Origin: AWTP1-13 sp963840075
GTDB lineage: Bacteria; Pseudomonadota; Alphaproteobacteria; Rhizobiales; Hyphomicrobiaceae
DNA: 64,000 bases
Reading direction: 5' to 3'
Assembly: GCA_963840075.1 (NCBI GenBank)
Contig: CAWIXS010000039.1
Location: 8,459-72,458 of the forward strand
The position numbers and the translations under genes are program-made. Below the pieces are notes generated by a model that ran no database searches, was not told the DNA's origin, and saw only the letters and a list, made by a program, of their open reading frames with translations. How positions within the stretch are numbered: the stretch's first letter is position 1; each line of letters opens with the position of its first letter. Of the stretch, positions 35,087 to 43,940 are shown one piece after another.

Positions 35087-35534
35087 GGAAGGGTGGCAAT
35101 GCGGCGACAGCCGCATTGCGCCGATGCGCCCTCTCCCGGGGGGCCATACAGGCGTCATTCCGGCGCTTGCCTGCACCGGCAAAGGCCGGTGTCGCCGGAA
35201 TCCACCTATCCCCTTGCTCCGGAGCTCGCTGTGAGCTGGATGCCGGGGCAAGCCCGGGACAGACCCCAGCATGACAAATGCGATGAAGCGTCGGTGACGG
35301 AGCATTAGCCCGTATTGCACCGAGCCGAGCATTCCAGGGTCGCCGTGCGCCGGCGTCACAACACCAGCGCCCCATTGCACGCCACACGCGCAACCGGCCG
35401 TTGCAGCGCAAGGTAGGGCTACAACTGACATTCGGAAAGCTGGTGATAGCGGTGCCGGCCCGGTTGCCCGCCGGGCATTCAACCGGGGATGCTCACGAGA
35501 GCGATTCGTTCTCGATTCATCTGGTAGGTACGCG
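35087..35534. repeat. 448-base gap made largely of palindromic repeat fragments
   Basis: It begins with a partial GCAATGCGGCGACAGCCGC element, then a GTCATTCCGGCG ... CGCCGGAAT inverted repeat (about 35154-35203) with an internal GCACCGGCAAAGGCCGGTG hairpin, then a CTGGATGCCGGGGCAAGCCCGGG ... CAGCATGAC piece. These are typical alphaproteobacterial intergenic repeats in mosaic. No gene is supported; the promoter of the EAL gene should lie near the end. Confidence 0.6.
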
Positions 35535-37127
35535 ATGACACGACAGCTTGCCACGCCCGAGCCCTTCTATGTGCGCCTCGGCGATGCCTTCGTCATCCTG
35601 TCGGCGACGCTCCTGTCGCTGGCGTCGGGCGCCTGGCTGATCGCCCGCTTCGGCTTCGACCTCTCCTCCGCGATCCTCGCCGCGCTCGGCGCCTACTGCA
35701 CGCTCCTGCTCGTGCACCTCGCGGCCCGCCGCCTGATGCACGGGCGCGAGGCCCAGGACAGCGAGACAGGGGCGGGCGATGTCGACCTGCATTGGCAGAG
35801 CGGGGCGGCGGCCTTCGACACGGCGCTCGCCCGCCAGACCGGCGAGGTCGAGCACCTGCCCCCGCCCGACGATATGCCCCAGCCGCGCGCGCAGCCCGGC
35901 GCCTGGCCCGAGCCGCTGCCGATGCCCTCGAGCGAGGAGCCCGAGACGACCCAGGCCTTCAAGTACCGGCCGTCGCGCCTGCCCTACTTCGAGCCCGGCG
36001 AGCAGCCGGAGCCGGCGAAGGCCGGCCTGCCCGCACCCGCCGCGCAGGACCTGGAGGCCCGCCTCGCCCCGTCCGAGATCAACGTCGAGGTGATCCAGGA
36101 CCTCATCAAGAAGCTCGCCGACGAGCTCAACGGCCCCGGCCGCGACGGGCAGGGCGACGAAACGCCGGTGCAGGCCTTGTCCGCCGAGCCCGATGCCCTG
36201 ATCGGCAGCTCGGTGGCGGCGCTCGACACCGCCTCGCGCGCCATGCGCGGAGCCCAGGCCGGCCCAGGCGAGGCGGCGCTGCCGCCTCCCCTCCCCGCGC
36301 GGGGAAATGTGCCGAACTGGTGGCCGACGACGTCGGCGCTGGCCGAGGGCGGACCGCCGCCCCTCAACGGCCAGCTCGCGCGCATCGCCGAGGCGATCGT
36401 GGCCGAGCGCTTCGAGGTGCTGATCGAGCCGATCCATGCCCTCGCCGAGGGCCGCCCGCGCCACTACGAGGTGAGCATGCGGCTGCTCACCGCCGACGGC
36501 GGGGCCCTGGAGCAGACCGACTACATGCGCGTCGCGCAGTCCTCCGACCTGCTCGCGCACATCGACGCGGCCCGCATGCTGCGCGCCGCCCGCGTCGCGC
36601 GCAAGCTCGGCGAGCGCGGGCGCCAGGGCTCGGTGCTCTCCACCATGGCGGGCGACTCCATCACCGACGATGGGTTCCTCGACCTGGCCGCCCAGCAGAC
36701 CGCCGACGACGGCCGCATGCGGCTCGTGCTCTCCTTCGCGCAAAGCGACGCGCGCACCTTCACGCCGGCGCATGCCGAGGCGCTCAGCGCCATGGCTGTC
36801 GGCGGCTTCGGCTTCGCGCTCGAGGACGTGACCGACCTCGAGATGGACTTCGGCCGCCTCAAGGCGATCGGCTTCGAGTTCGTGAAGCTCGACGCCAAGG
36901 TGTTCCTCGACGGGCTGCAGGCGCCGGGCGGGTGCGTGCCGGCCTCCGACATCTGCCGCTACCTGTCGGAGTTCGGCCTCGCCCTCATCATCGGCAACAT
37001 CGAGGACGACTGGCTGCTCGCCCGGGTGATGGGCTTCGGGGTGCTCCTGGGCAAGGGCACCCTGTTCGGCGGGCCGCGCCTCGTGAAGGCCGAGGCGGTG
37101 GCCGGCCCCGGCAGCGTTGCGGCGTAG
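35535..37127 (+). CDS. EAL domain protein, degenerate (TipF-like flagellar factor)
   Basis: A 530-aa protein with two N-terminal transmembrane helices (about residues 15-38 and 42-65), a long Pro/Glu-rich linker (70-280), and a C-terminal EAL domain (about 282-515). The EAL signature reads EVSMRLL instead of EALLR, and the DDFGTG metal/c-di-GMP motif is replaced by LEDVTDLEM, while FEFVKLDAKVFL and the GVLLGKGTLFGGP end are kept. This pattern matches TipF, which binds c-di-GMP to place the flagellum in Caulobacter, so a receptor rather than a phosphodiesterase is inferred. No other flagellar genes are in the window. Confidence 0.82.
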   Translation: MTRQLATPEPFYVRLGDAFVILSATLLSLASGAWLIARFGFDLSSAILAALGAYCTLLLVHLAARRLMHGREAQDSETGAGDVDLHWQSGAAAFDTALARQTGEVEHLPPPDDMPQPRAQPGAWPEPLPMPSSEEPETTQAFKYRPSRLPYFEPGEQPEPAKAGLPAPAAQDLEARLAPSEINVEVIQDLIKKLADELNGPGRDGQGDETPVQALSAEPDALIGSSVAALDTASRAMRGAQAGPGEAALPPPLPARGNVPNWWPTTSALAEGGPPPLNGQLARIAEAIVAERFEVLIEPIHALAEGRPRHYEVSMRLLTADGGALEQTDYMRVAQSSDLLAHIDAARMLRAARVARKLGERGRQGSVLSTMAGDSITDDGFLDLAAQQTADDGRMRLVLSFAQSDARTFTPAHAEALSAMAVGGFGFALEDVTDLEMDFGRLKAIGFEFVKLDAKVFLDGLQAPGGCVPASDICRYLSEFGLALIIGNIEDDWLLARVMGFGVLLGKGTLFGGPRLVKAEAVAGPGSVAA

Positions 37128-37129
37128 GC

Positions 37130-37236
37130 GTAGGGCGCAATAGGCGGTAGGGCGGATTGGCGCAGCGTAATCCGCCGGTCGATCGGTCGGATTGCGGGCT
37201 TTGCCCTGATCCGCCCCAGGGCGGTGCGCCCTGCGG
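37130..37236. repeat. Composite palindromic repeat (GTAGGGCGCAA and CGTAATCCGCC types)
   Basis: GTAGGGCGCAATAGGCG is followed by GTAGGGCGGATTGGCGCAGCGTAATCCGCCGG-type sequence and then GATCCGCCCCAGGGCGG. Two repeat families are nested between the convergent EAL and acetyltransferase genes. Confidence 0.65.
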
Positions 37237-37237
37237 A

Positions 37238-37675
37238 TCACCGCCGATACTGCACGAACGGCGCCTTGGTCGCGATGCGGTCGTAGAGCGCCCACGCCGC
37301 CGTGTTGGTCTCCTGGGTGACCCAGTAGGTGCGGGTGCAGCCGCGCGCGTCGGCGGCGCGATAGACGGCCTCGATCAGCGCCCGGCCTGCGCCCCGGCTG
37401 CGCTGCGCCGGGTCGACGAACAGGTCCTCCAGATAGCAGTACCAGGTGGCCGACCAGGTCGAGCGGTGGAACAGCACATGGGCGAGCCCGACGGGCACGT
37501 CGGTCTCCTCCACAGCCACCCAGGCGTAGAGCACGCCTTCGCCACCGGCCATCAGCCGCGCCCAGGTTGCATCGATCACCTGGTCCGGCACGCTCGCCTC
37601 GTAGAAGGCGATGTAGCCCGCGAACAGGCGCCGCCACGCCGCCTCGTCCCGCGCCTCGATCGGTCGCACCTGCAT
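37238..37675 (-). CDS. GNAT family N-acetyltransferase
   Basis: A 145-aa single-domain acetyltransferase. VRPIEARDEAAWRRLFAGYIAFYE starts the fold, GLAHVLFHRSTW and YLEDLFVDPAQRSRGAGRALIEAVY (residues about 84-108) hold the acetyl-CoA pyrophosphate-binding loop RxxGxG, and TNTAAWALYDRIA is the C-terminal motif. The pattern resembles small amine or spermine/diamine acetyltransferase-like GNATs; the substrate is unknown. The ATG at 37675 is chosen for GAGGG upstream; a much longer open frame upstream is read-through. Confidence 0.88.
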   Translation of the reverse strand: MQVRPIEARDEAAWRRLFAGYIAFYEASVPDQVIDATWARLMAGGEGVLYAWVAVEETDVPVGLAHVLFHRSTWSATWYCYLEDLFVDPAQRSRGAGRALIEAVYRAADARGCTRTYWVTQETNTAAWALYDRIATKAPFVQYRR

Positions 37676-37985
37676 CTCGAGCCCTCTTCGCCAGTGTTGC
37701 CGGTTGTACGTCTTGCCGGTTGTCATGGCCCCGCGGGCGCATCGGCGCCAGGGCGCCTGGCGTGCGCCAGGAGGGCCGGTGTGCGGCGAGGCTCCTCTCC
37801 CCCGGCCGAGCCGCCAGCGCCGCTGTAGGGCCTCCCGGGGCCGCGCAGAGGGCACTCCAGAGGCGGCGGTCCTGCGCCCGCCCAGGCGGGACCGGGGACA
37901 CGCAAGGGCGCGTGGGCTCCAAGCAATGCGAGACCCTCGAAAAAAGGCGTCAGTCATGCCGCACGAGGGTTGCACGCGCCACCGA
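37676..37985. other. 310-base gap without a recognised gene
   Basis: It lies between the acetyltransferase start and the stop of the next minus-strand gene, so it should contain the acetyltransferase promoter and the end of the SDR transcript. It is GC-rich. I see no repeat of the families above and no convincing coding sequence. Confidence 0.4.
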
Positions 37986-38864
37986 TCAGGAGCTGGGCGA
38001 ATCTTTCGTTGGGTCTTCCGCTGCGAGACTTGGCCTCTTATCGCCCGGCCACACGACGCCTTGCGCAAGGCCTGGCCAGGCTGCGGGATTGGACGCCTTC
38101 CCGGCGACGGCTGGCGCAACGGAGCCATCCCACTCTACCGCGACGTAGCGCCGACCGGTCACGTCGCTGGCCTCGTCCGAGCAGAGCCAGAGGATCGGTG
38201 GCGCCATGCGCTCCGGCGGGATCAGCTTGCTGCGATCGATACCGCTTTCCAGGGGCACCATCGGCGTGTCCGCGGGGCCGCCGGGCACCACGACATTCAC
38301 TGTTGTCCCGGTACCCTTGAGCTCGCCGGCAAGACTGGCCGACCAGGCTTCCAGCCCGGCTTTGGCCGGGCCATAGGGGGAGAAGCCGGGATTGATCATG
38401 GTAAAGAAGCTCGTCGTGACATTGATGATGCGTCCCCAGCCCCGATTGCGGAAAATCGGCACCGCCGATTTTGCGAGGAAGAACGCGCCACTGAGATTGA
38501 CCGCGATGAATCGCTGCCAGGTCCTCGCGTCGATGTCCTCGATCTGCACGGGCCGGGTAAAATGGTCCGGCCGAACCTCGCTCATTCCAACGGCGGCATT
38601 GTTGAGGAGGATGTGCAATCCGCCGAAGCGGTTGGCGATCTCCTGCACGCTGGCCGCGCAGGCAGTTGGATCGGATATGTCGAGGGTAAAGCCCACCACG
38701 CGATCTCGGCCATAGTCGCGCTCCATGGCGCCGAGCGCGGCGGCGTCGAGATCGCACGCCGCAATCCGCACGCCGCGTTCTACGAACGCCTTTACCAGGA
38801 CGCGGCCAATGCCGCCGGCCGCCCCCGTCACAATGGCGATTTTTCCCGTGAGATCGCTGGCCAT
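37986..38864 (-). CDS. SDR family NAD(P)-dependent oxidoreductase
   Basis: A 292-aa classical short-chain dehydrogenase/reductase. The cofactor motif is TGAAGGIG at residues 14-21, LNNAAVGM is the NNAG-like stretch, IINVTTSFF holds the catalytic Ser region, and SPYGPAKAG gives the Tyr-x3-Lys pair. The acidic ACDLDAAAL after beta 2 favours NAD. PGGPADTPMV and SDEASDVTGRRYVAVEWDG match the usual C-terminal part, and a 35-residue tail follows. Substrate unknown. The BKACE relic downstream of its promoter side lies beyond the divergent start. Confidence 0.9.
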   Translation of the reverse strand: MASDLTGKIAIVTGAAGGIGRVLVKAFVERGVRIAACDLDAAALGAMERDYGRDRVVGFTLDISDPTACAASVQEIANRFGGLHILLNNAAVGMSEVRPDHFTRPVQIEDIDARTWQRFIAVNLSGAFFLAKSAVPIFRNRGWGRIINVTTSFFTMINPGFSPYGPAKAGLEAWSASLAGELKGTGTTVNVVVPGGPADTPMVPLESGIDRSKLIPPERMAPPILWLCSDEASDVTGRRYVAVEWDGSVAPAVAGKASNPAAWPGLAQGVVWPGDKRPSLAAEDPTKDSPSS

Positions 38865-38913
38865 GGTGTTTTCCTCTGCTTGCTACCAGGAGTGCAGCCC
38901 TACACGGCCAGCA

Positions 38914-39140
38914 CTACACGGCCTTGATCTTGCGAATGCTCTCGCCGAAAATCCTCACGTCTCCGCTCGCGAGCCTGGTCTTCGGGTCGCGTGCGTAGAT
39001 GAGAACGATGGCGGTGCCCGCCTTGTAGCACCGGAACAATTCCTCGGCGATTTCGTCCGGCGTCACCGGACGTGTGAGCCCGGCACGTCCTTCTGGTTGC
39101 CGGTCGGTGCGACGAGAGTGATGAGCTTCTTGGCAGCCAT
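38914..39140 (-). pseudogene. BKACE (3-keto-5-aminohexanoate cleavage family) N-terminal relic
   Basis: A good start (ATG 39140 behind GGAGG) gives MAAKKLITLVAPTGNQKDV and then breaks frame after HVR. The next frame continues RPVTPDEIAEELFRCYKAGTAIVLIYARDPKTR, followed by GDVRIFGESIRKI and a stop at 38914. These are the first 75 or so residues of a BKACE protein (normal length about 270-310 aa), including the conserved TPDEIAE and HxHARDP-like motif, here LIYARDP with the metal-binding His replaced. The remaining three quarters are gone. It lies just upstream of the SDR gene, with which it may once have formed an operon. Confidence 0.72.
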
Positions 39141-39496
39141 GCCGGCCTCCTCCCGTGAGTTTGCGCGCGCGTCGCGCAGCCTCGCCTTGCAGTCTCCGAG
39201 CGGCCCACGCGCCGACTACGTCCCGAGATGCTACGCAACCCCCCGCCGTCTCCCGGCCGCGTTGCGCCGCCAAGGCGCCCGACGCGGACACGGCCGCGGC
39301 GGCTGGTCGCGGACTGTCGCCTCCGACCGCGGCGCTGATGCTTGGCGGCCACAGTTTTTTCCCCCAGGCCGTTGTAACACACAAGGTCGCTGGCTCGGCC
39401 GGGAGCGGGGTCGAGAGTAGACCGTTGTGTGGGGCGGCTCGTCCGCGGAAGCGTCAGAACGACGCCCGCCGCGCCGCCGTAGGGGGAACGCCTGAC
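39141..39496. other. 356-base divergent intergenic region
   Basis: Separates the BKACE relic (minus) from the polysaccharide deacetylase (plus). It must hold both promoters, but no clear -35/-10 pair stands out at this GC content. No further gene or repeat is recognised. Confidence 0.4.
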
Positions 39497-40465
39497 ATGC
39501 GCGCCGTTCGTGCCGTTGCATTCCTCTTGTGCCTGTCGGCGGCCTTGTTGCAGCCGGCCGTGGGGCAGGGGGCCTGCGCGCCCGGCGCCGGCAAGCTCGG
39601 CGTGGCGCGCACGATCACCATCGACACCGCTCCGGGCCCGTCGTTCGGCGGCAAATACAAGGGTGCCGGCCTGCTCAAGCCGGGCGAGGTGGTGCTGACG
39701 TTCGACGACGGTCCCTCGCGCCACGTCACCCGCCCCATCCTCGAGGCGCTGGCCGCGCAGTGCACCAAGGCCACCTTCTTCATGCTGGGCCGGATGGCGC
39801 TGGCCGACCCGGGGCTGGTCAAGGAGGTGGCGCGCGCCGGCCACACGGTGGCGAACCACACCTGGTCGCACGTTAACCTGCAGGCCCTGTCGCCCGAGGA
39901 GGCCGAGGCGCAGATCGAGCTGGGGCTCAGCGCCATACAGCAGACGCTCGGCATGCCGGTCGCCCCCTTCTTCCGCTTTCCCTATCTCAGGGATACGCCG
40001 GCCTCGCTCGCCTACGTGCGCGGCAGGCAGATCGCGGCATTCGCGATCGACATCGACAGCCGGGATTTCGAGACCAAGGACGTGGCCGTCGTCAACGAGC
40101 GCGTCATGAAGGATCTGGCGGCCAGAGGCAGGGGCATCATCCTCCTGCACGACATCCACGCCTCGACGGCGAAGGCCCTCCCGGCCCTGCTCACCGAGCT
40201 GCAAGAGCGCGGCTACAAGGTCGTGCATCTCAAGGCCAGGGCCGGGGCGAAGACGCTCGAGGACTACGACACGGCCGTGCGCGAGGAGGTGGAGCGCCGG
40301 CGTCTGGCGGTACGCGGCCACCCCCTGGCAAATCGCTCGATCACCTGGCCTCTGGGCCAGCTTTCCGCCGAGGCGCTCGCCAAGTCCAAGGATGCACCCC
40401 GCACCGACCTGGAGCCTCCGCCACCCGCCGGGGACGACTGGACCGCCAACCTCTGGCGCCAGTGA
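39497..40465 (+). CDS. Polysaccharide deacetylase (NodB homology domain), secreted
   Basis: A 322-aa exported enzyme of carbohydrate esterase family 4. The signal peptide covers residues 1-23 (cleavage near VGQG). The NodB domain has TFDDGP at 68-73 (catalytic base and metal Asp), the metal ligands H121 and H125 in ANHTWSH, RFPYLRD (motif 3), IDSRDFE and IILLHDIH (motif 5). It removes acetyl groups from N-acetylglucosamine polymers such as peptidoglycan or exopolysaccharide in the envelope. The 80-residue C-terminal extension is Arg/Glu- and then Pro-rich. ATG 39497 follows GGGGGAACG. Confidence 0.92.
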   Translation: MRAVRAVAFLLCLSAALLQPAVGQGACAPGAGKLGVARTITIDTAPGPSFGGKYKGAGLLKPGEVVLTFDDGPSRHVTRPILEALAAQCTKATFFMLGRMALADPGLVKEVARAGHTVANHTWSHVNLQALSPEEAEAQIELGLSAIQQTLGMPVAPFFRFPYLRDTPASLAYVRGRQIAAFAIDIDSRDFETKDVAVVNERVMKDLAARGRGIILLHDIHASTAKALPALLTELQERGYKVVHLKARAGAKTLEDYDTAVREEVERRRLAVRGHPLANRSITWPLGQLSAEALAKSKDAPRTDLEPPPPAGDDWTANLWRQ

Positions 40466-40602
40466 CGGCGGCCTGCCGCTGCCCGGCCCCCGGCAGAACG
40501 CGGGCGAGACAGAACGTCACCCGTTGACCGGTGGGCGGGCAAACCAATAGGTTGGAGAAAAGCCCATTCGATCTTTTGCGACCAAGCTCTAGGGAGGGCA
40601 CG

Positions 40603-41817
40603 ATGCGAGGAATTCTCAGACTGGCTTGTGCAGCCGCGGCGCTGGCCGCGGCGATTGGCTTCGGCGGCATCGCCGATGCCCAACAGGCGCCGAAGTCGAT
40701 CAAGATCGGCTACGCCATCTCGCTGTCGGGCTTCCAGGGCCCCGGCGCGGGGCTCACCACGGTGCCCAACTACCGCCTGTGGGTCGACGACGTGAACAAG
40801 CGCGGCGGCATCATGCTCAAGAAGTTCGGCAAGCGCATCCCGATCGAGGTGACCGAGATCGACGATGCCTCCAAGAACGAGGACATGGTGCGCTTCGTCG
40901 AGAAGCTGATGGCCGTCGACAAGGTCGACCTCGTCCTCACCCCCTGGAGCACCGGGGCGAACCTGATGGCCGCCCCGACCTTCGCCAAGTACGGCTATCC
41001 CCAGATCATGGGCACCGCGGGCAGCAACAAGGTCGAGGAGCTGGCCACGAAATTCCCGACCGCGCTGTGGTTCCTCGCCAAGCCGGCGGACCAGACCAAG
41101 GCGCTCGTCGATCTGATGGCCGAGGCGAAGAAGGCCGGCAAGATCAACGACAAGGTGGCCATCTTCGTCGTCCAGGCGCCGTTCGGAGCCGAGTACGGCT
41201 CCAGCCTGAAGCCGCAGCTGGCGGCGGCGGGCTTCAAGATCGCCTACGAGACGGCCTATCCGAGCCCGCCCAAGGACCTCACCACCGAGATCAAGGCGGC
41301 GAAGGCGGCGGGTCCCGATACCCTGATCGCGCTGTCCTATCCGCCCGACACCTTCATGCTCACCGAGCAGTCGATCGCCAACGGCTTCACCCCGAAGATC
41401 AGGTTCCTCGGGGTCGGCAGCGCCTTCCCGCCCTACAAGGCGAAGTTCGGCGACAAGATCGACGGCATCTTCGGTCTCGGCGGCTGGGACCCGAACGGGC
41501 CCGGCATGAAGGAGTACTTCGCGCGCCACAAGGCGCTGCCGGCGAACAAGGGCGCCGAGCCCGACCGCTGGGCAAGTGCGGCCACCTACGCCGGTCTCGA
41601 GGCGCTGGAGCAGGCGATCGAGCGCGTCGGTGAGATCGACCGCGCCAAGATCTTGAAGGAGCTGCAGACCGGCACCTTCAAGACCATCGCCGGCGAGCTG
41701 AAGCTCGAGGGCAACCGCGACAAGCAGGCCTGGCTCGTCGGCCAGTGGCAAGGCGGCGAGTTCTACGCCGTCGCTCCGGCGGGCCGCGCGGGCGCCAAGA
41801 AGCCCATCATCAAGTGA
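40603..41817 (+). CDS. ABC transporter substrate-binding protein, branched-chain amino acid type
   Basis: A 404-aa periplasmic binding protein of the LivJ/amide family (Peripla_BP_6). The signal peptide spans residues 1-26 (ADAQ). The mature protein begins KSIKIGYAISLSGFQGPG, the usual ligand-site start, with LTPWSTGANLMAAPTFAKYGYPQIMGTAG and IFVVQAPFGAEYGSSLKPQLAAAGF in lobes one and two. The ligand may be an amino acid, amide or small acid. The ATG at 40603 follows AGGGAGGG. It heads an operon with a fused permease and one ATPase; an intrinsic terminator after it should reduce read-through so that binding protein exceeds membrane parts. Confidence 0.92.
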   Translation: MRGILRLACAAAALAAAIGFGGIADAQQAPKSIKIGYAISLSGFQGPGAGLTTVPNYRLWVDDVNKRGGIMLKKFGKRIPIEVTEIDDASKNEDMVRFVEKLMAVDKVDLVLTPWSTGANLMAAPTFAKYGYPQIMGTAGSNKVEELATKFPTALWFLAKPADQTKALVDLMAEAKKAGKINDKVAIFVVQAPFGAEYGSSLKPQLAAAGFKIAYETAYPSPPKDLTTEIKAAKAAGPDTLIALSYPPDTFMLTEQSIANGFTPKIRFLGVGSAFPPYKAKFGDKIDGIFGLGGWDPNGPGMKEYFARHKALPANKGAEPDRWASAATYAGLEALEQAIERVGEIDRAKILKELQTGTFKTIAGELKLEGNRDKQAWLVGQWQGGEFYAVAPAGRAGAKKPIIK

Positions 41818-41835
41818 GACGGCTTCCGACTGTCC

Positions 41836-41868
41836 GGGTCCGCGCTTTCCGGCGCGGGCCCGTTTCTT
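41836..41868 (+). terminator. Intrinsic terminator/attenuator after the binding-protein gene
   Basis: GGGTCCGCGC (41836-41845) pairs with GCGCGGGCCC (41852-41861) over ten positions, one of them G-T, with a short loop, followed by GTTTCTT. It lies 18 bases after the stop of the substrate-binding gene and 84 bases before the permease gene on the same strand. Confidence 0.75.
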
Positions 41869-41951
41869 GCAGGATCTGGCGAGAGCGGCGCTGCGGGTCC
41901 CATTTTGACGCCTGCACGAGGGCAGGCTCGGGGTAGACGCAGGGCGCACGC

Positions 41952-43940
41952 ATGCTGCTCGATCTCGTTCTCGATTTCATTCTCGGCAGTCTCAGGACCG
42001 GTGGCATCCTCGCGCTGATCGCGATCGGCCTCAACTTGCAATACGGGGTGGCCCGCGTCCTCAACCTCGCCTACGGCGAGTTCATGATGCTGGCGGGCTA
42101 CGCCGCGTTCTTCGCCTTCGTGAACCCCTGGTTCAGTCTTCCGCCGCCGGTGACCGCGCTCGTGGGGGCGCCTTTGGCGTTCGCGTTGAGCTGGCTTCTG
42201 TTCCGCTTCGTCCTGCATCCGCTTCTCTCGCGTGCGCCGGATGCGGGCAGGCGCGAGGTCGATTCCATCCTCTCGACCTTCGGCCTCCTGTTCCTCCTGC
42301 AGGGCATCGCGCTGGTGGCTTGGACCAACGACCCGAAGCCTTACAGCTTCCTCAGCGACCTCCCCAAGGCTTTCGGTGTCGAGCTGCCGATCCAGGGCAA
42401 CCGCCTCCTCGTCATCGTCGCCGCCCTCGCTCTGTCGGCGACCGTGTTCGCCTTCCTGCGCTACTCTACGGCGGGCCGCGCCATGCGTGCCATTGCGGTC
42501 AGCTCGCACACGGCACCGCTCGTGGGCATCGACGTGGCCCGCTACAGCGCGCTGGCGTTCGCCACCGGCGGAGCGCTGGCGGCGATTGCGGGCATCCTCC
42601 TTTCGACCTTCATCGGCGTGACCCCCGACGTAGGCGCTCCCTATACGCTCGACGCGCTCATCGTCATCGTCATGGGCGGCATCGGCAACGTGGCCGGGGG
42701 GTTCGTTGCCGCGCTCATTCTCGGAATGGCACAAACGCTGGCCGCCCAGCTCGGCCAGTCGACGCTCGGCACCATCTTCACGTTCGCGATCTTCTCGATC
42801 GTCCTCTTGTGGCGCCCGCAGGGCCTGTTCGGCGGTGGCGCCAGGGTCGCCGGGATGGGCGGCGGCCTGCGCATCCCCAAGGAGGCGGTGCCCGTGGCGG
42901 TCTTCCTCGCGCTGCTCGCGCTGCCCTGGGTCGTCAACGTCTACTGGCTGCTGCAGGGGATCAACATCCTCCTCTACGTGGCGCTGGCGACCGCCTGGGC
43001 GTTCTTCTCCGGCCCCACACGCTACGTCTCGCTCGCCGCGTCCGCCTTCTACGGGCTCGGCGCCTATTGCGTGGCCGTGCTCGCCAAGGACTTCTCCTAT
43101 CCCGTGGCGCTGCTGGCGGCGGTGGGGCTCTCGGTCGTGGTGTCGGCGGTGGTCGGCCTCGCCACGCTGCGCCTCTCCGGCATGTACTTCGTGATCTTCA
43201 CCTTCGGGCTCGCCTCGCTGGTCAGCGCCGCGGTCAAATGGTGGGACTACAACGTCGCCAACAGCAGCGGGTGGTATCCGGACCTCCCCTTTACGGAGAC
43301 GCACGTCTACTACCAGCTGCTCGTGCTGTGCGCGGTCGTCATCGGCCTCTGGCTCGTGCGCGACCGCACCCGCATGGGGATGGCGCTCAAGACGCTCGGC
43401 GCCGACGAGACCGTAGCGCGCCAGATCGGCATCGACACGGTGGCGCTGAAGATCGGCACCTTCGTGGTGAGCTCGGTGGTCATGACGCTCGCCGGCGCCA
43501 TCGTCAACTCGCGCAGCTACCAGGTGACGGCCGAATACGCGTTCAATCCGGAGATCTCGTTCATCACCGTGATTGCCGCGCTCCTGGGCGGTGCCACCTC
43601 GGCCTGGGGGCCTATGCTGGGCGCAGTGCCGCTGCTGCTCCTCAAGGAATACCTCCTCATCAATCATTCGAGGTTCTTCAGCGTGCTCCTCGGCGCCATC
43701 CTGCTGGGCGTCGTGTTCTTCATCCCCAACGGGCTGATCGGCCTCTTGCGGTCCGGCCGGGCGGCGATCGAGACCCGCAGGCTCGCCGACCTGCTCGACG
43801 GGCTGGCCCGCCGCCTGCGCGGCGAAGGGGCAAGCCGGGCGCCGTCGCCGCCCCGGGCGCATGCCTCCGCCAACGGCGCCGCCGCGCACCACGCCGTGCC
43901 GCGGGCGCCCGACCCGCCCGAGCGAAAGCCCTCGGCGTGA
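41952..43940 (+). CDS. Fused LivH-LivM branched-chain type ABC permease
   Basis: A 662-aa inner-membrane protein combining two permeases that are usually separate genes. Residues about 1-295 are LivH-like (GLNLQYGVARVLNLAYGEFMMLAGY, IVIVMGGIGNVAGGFVAALILG, LWRPQGLFGG). Residues about 315-605 are LivM-like (YVSLAASAFYGLGAYCVAVLA, FVIFTFGLASLVSAA, GGATSAWGPMLGAVPLLLLKEYL, IFIPNGL-type end). About 55 Ala/Pro/Arg-rich residues follow. The fusion guarantees one-to-one assembly of the heterodimer. Its TGA overlaps the GTG of the ATPase gene. Confidence 0.93.
   Translation: MLLDLVLDFILGSLRTGGILALIAIGLNLQYGVARVLNLAYGEFMMLAGYAAFFAFVNPWFSLPPPVTALVGAPLAFALSWLLFRFVLHPLLSRAPDAGRREVDSILSTFGLLFLLQGIALVAWTNDPKPYSFLSDLPKAFGVELPIQGNRLLVIVAALALSATVFAFLRYSTAGRAMRAIAVSSHTAPLVGIDVARYSALAFATGGALAAIAGILLSTFIGVTPDVGAPYTLDALIVIVMGGIGNVAGGFVAALILGMAQTLAAQLGQSTLGTIFTFAIFSIVLLWRPQGLFGGGARVAGMGGGLRIPKEAVPVAVFLALLALPWVVNVYWLLQGINILLYVALATAWAFFSGPTRYVSLAASAFYGLGAYCVAVLAKDFSYPVALLAAVGLSVVVSAVVGLATLRLSGMYFVIFTFGLASLVSAAVKWWDYNVANSSGWYPDLPFTETHVYYQLLVLCAVVIGLWLVRDRTRMGMALKTLGADETVARQIGIDTVALKIGTFVVSSVVMTLAGAIVNSRSYQVTAEYAFNPEISFITVIAALLGGATSAWGPMLGAVPLLLLKEYLLINHSRFFSVLLGAILLGVVFFIPNGLIGLLRSGRAAIETRRLADLLDGLARRLRGEGASRAPSPPRAHASANGAAAHHAVPRAPDPPERKPSA

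Noticed and set aside
41763..43892. A 709-codon open frame antisense to the fused permease gene
   Set aside because: The product is a low-complexity Arg/Glu/His/Asp-rich sequence, a typical shadow of a high-GC membrane protein gene.
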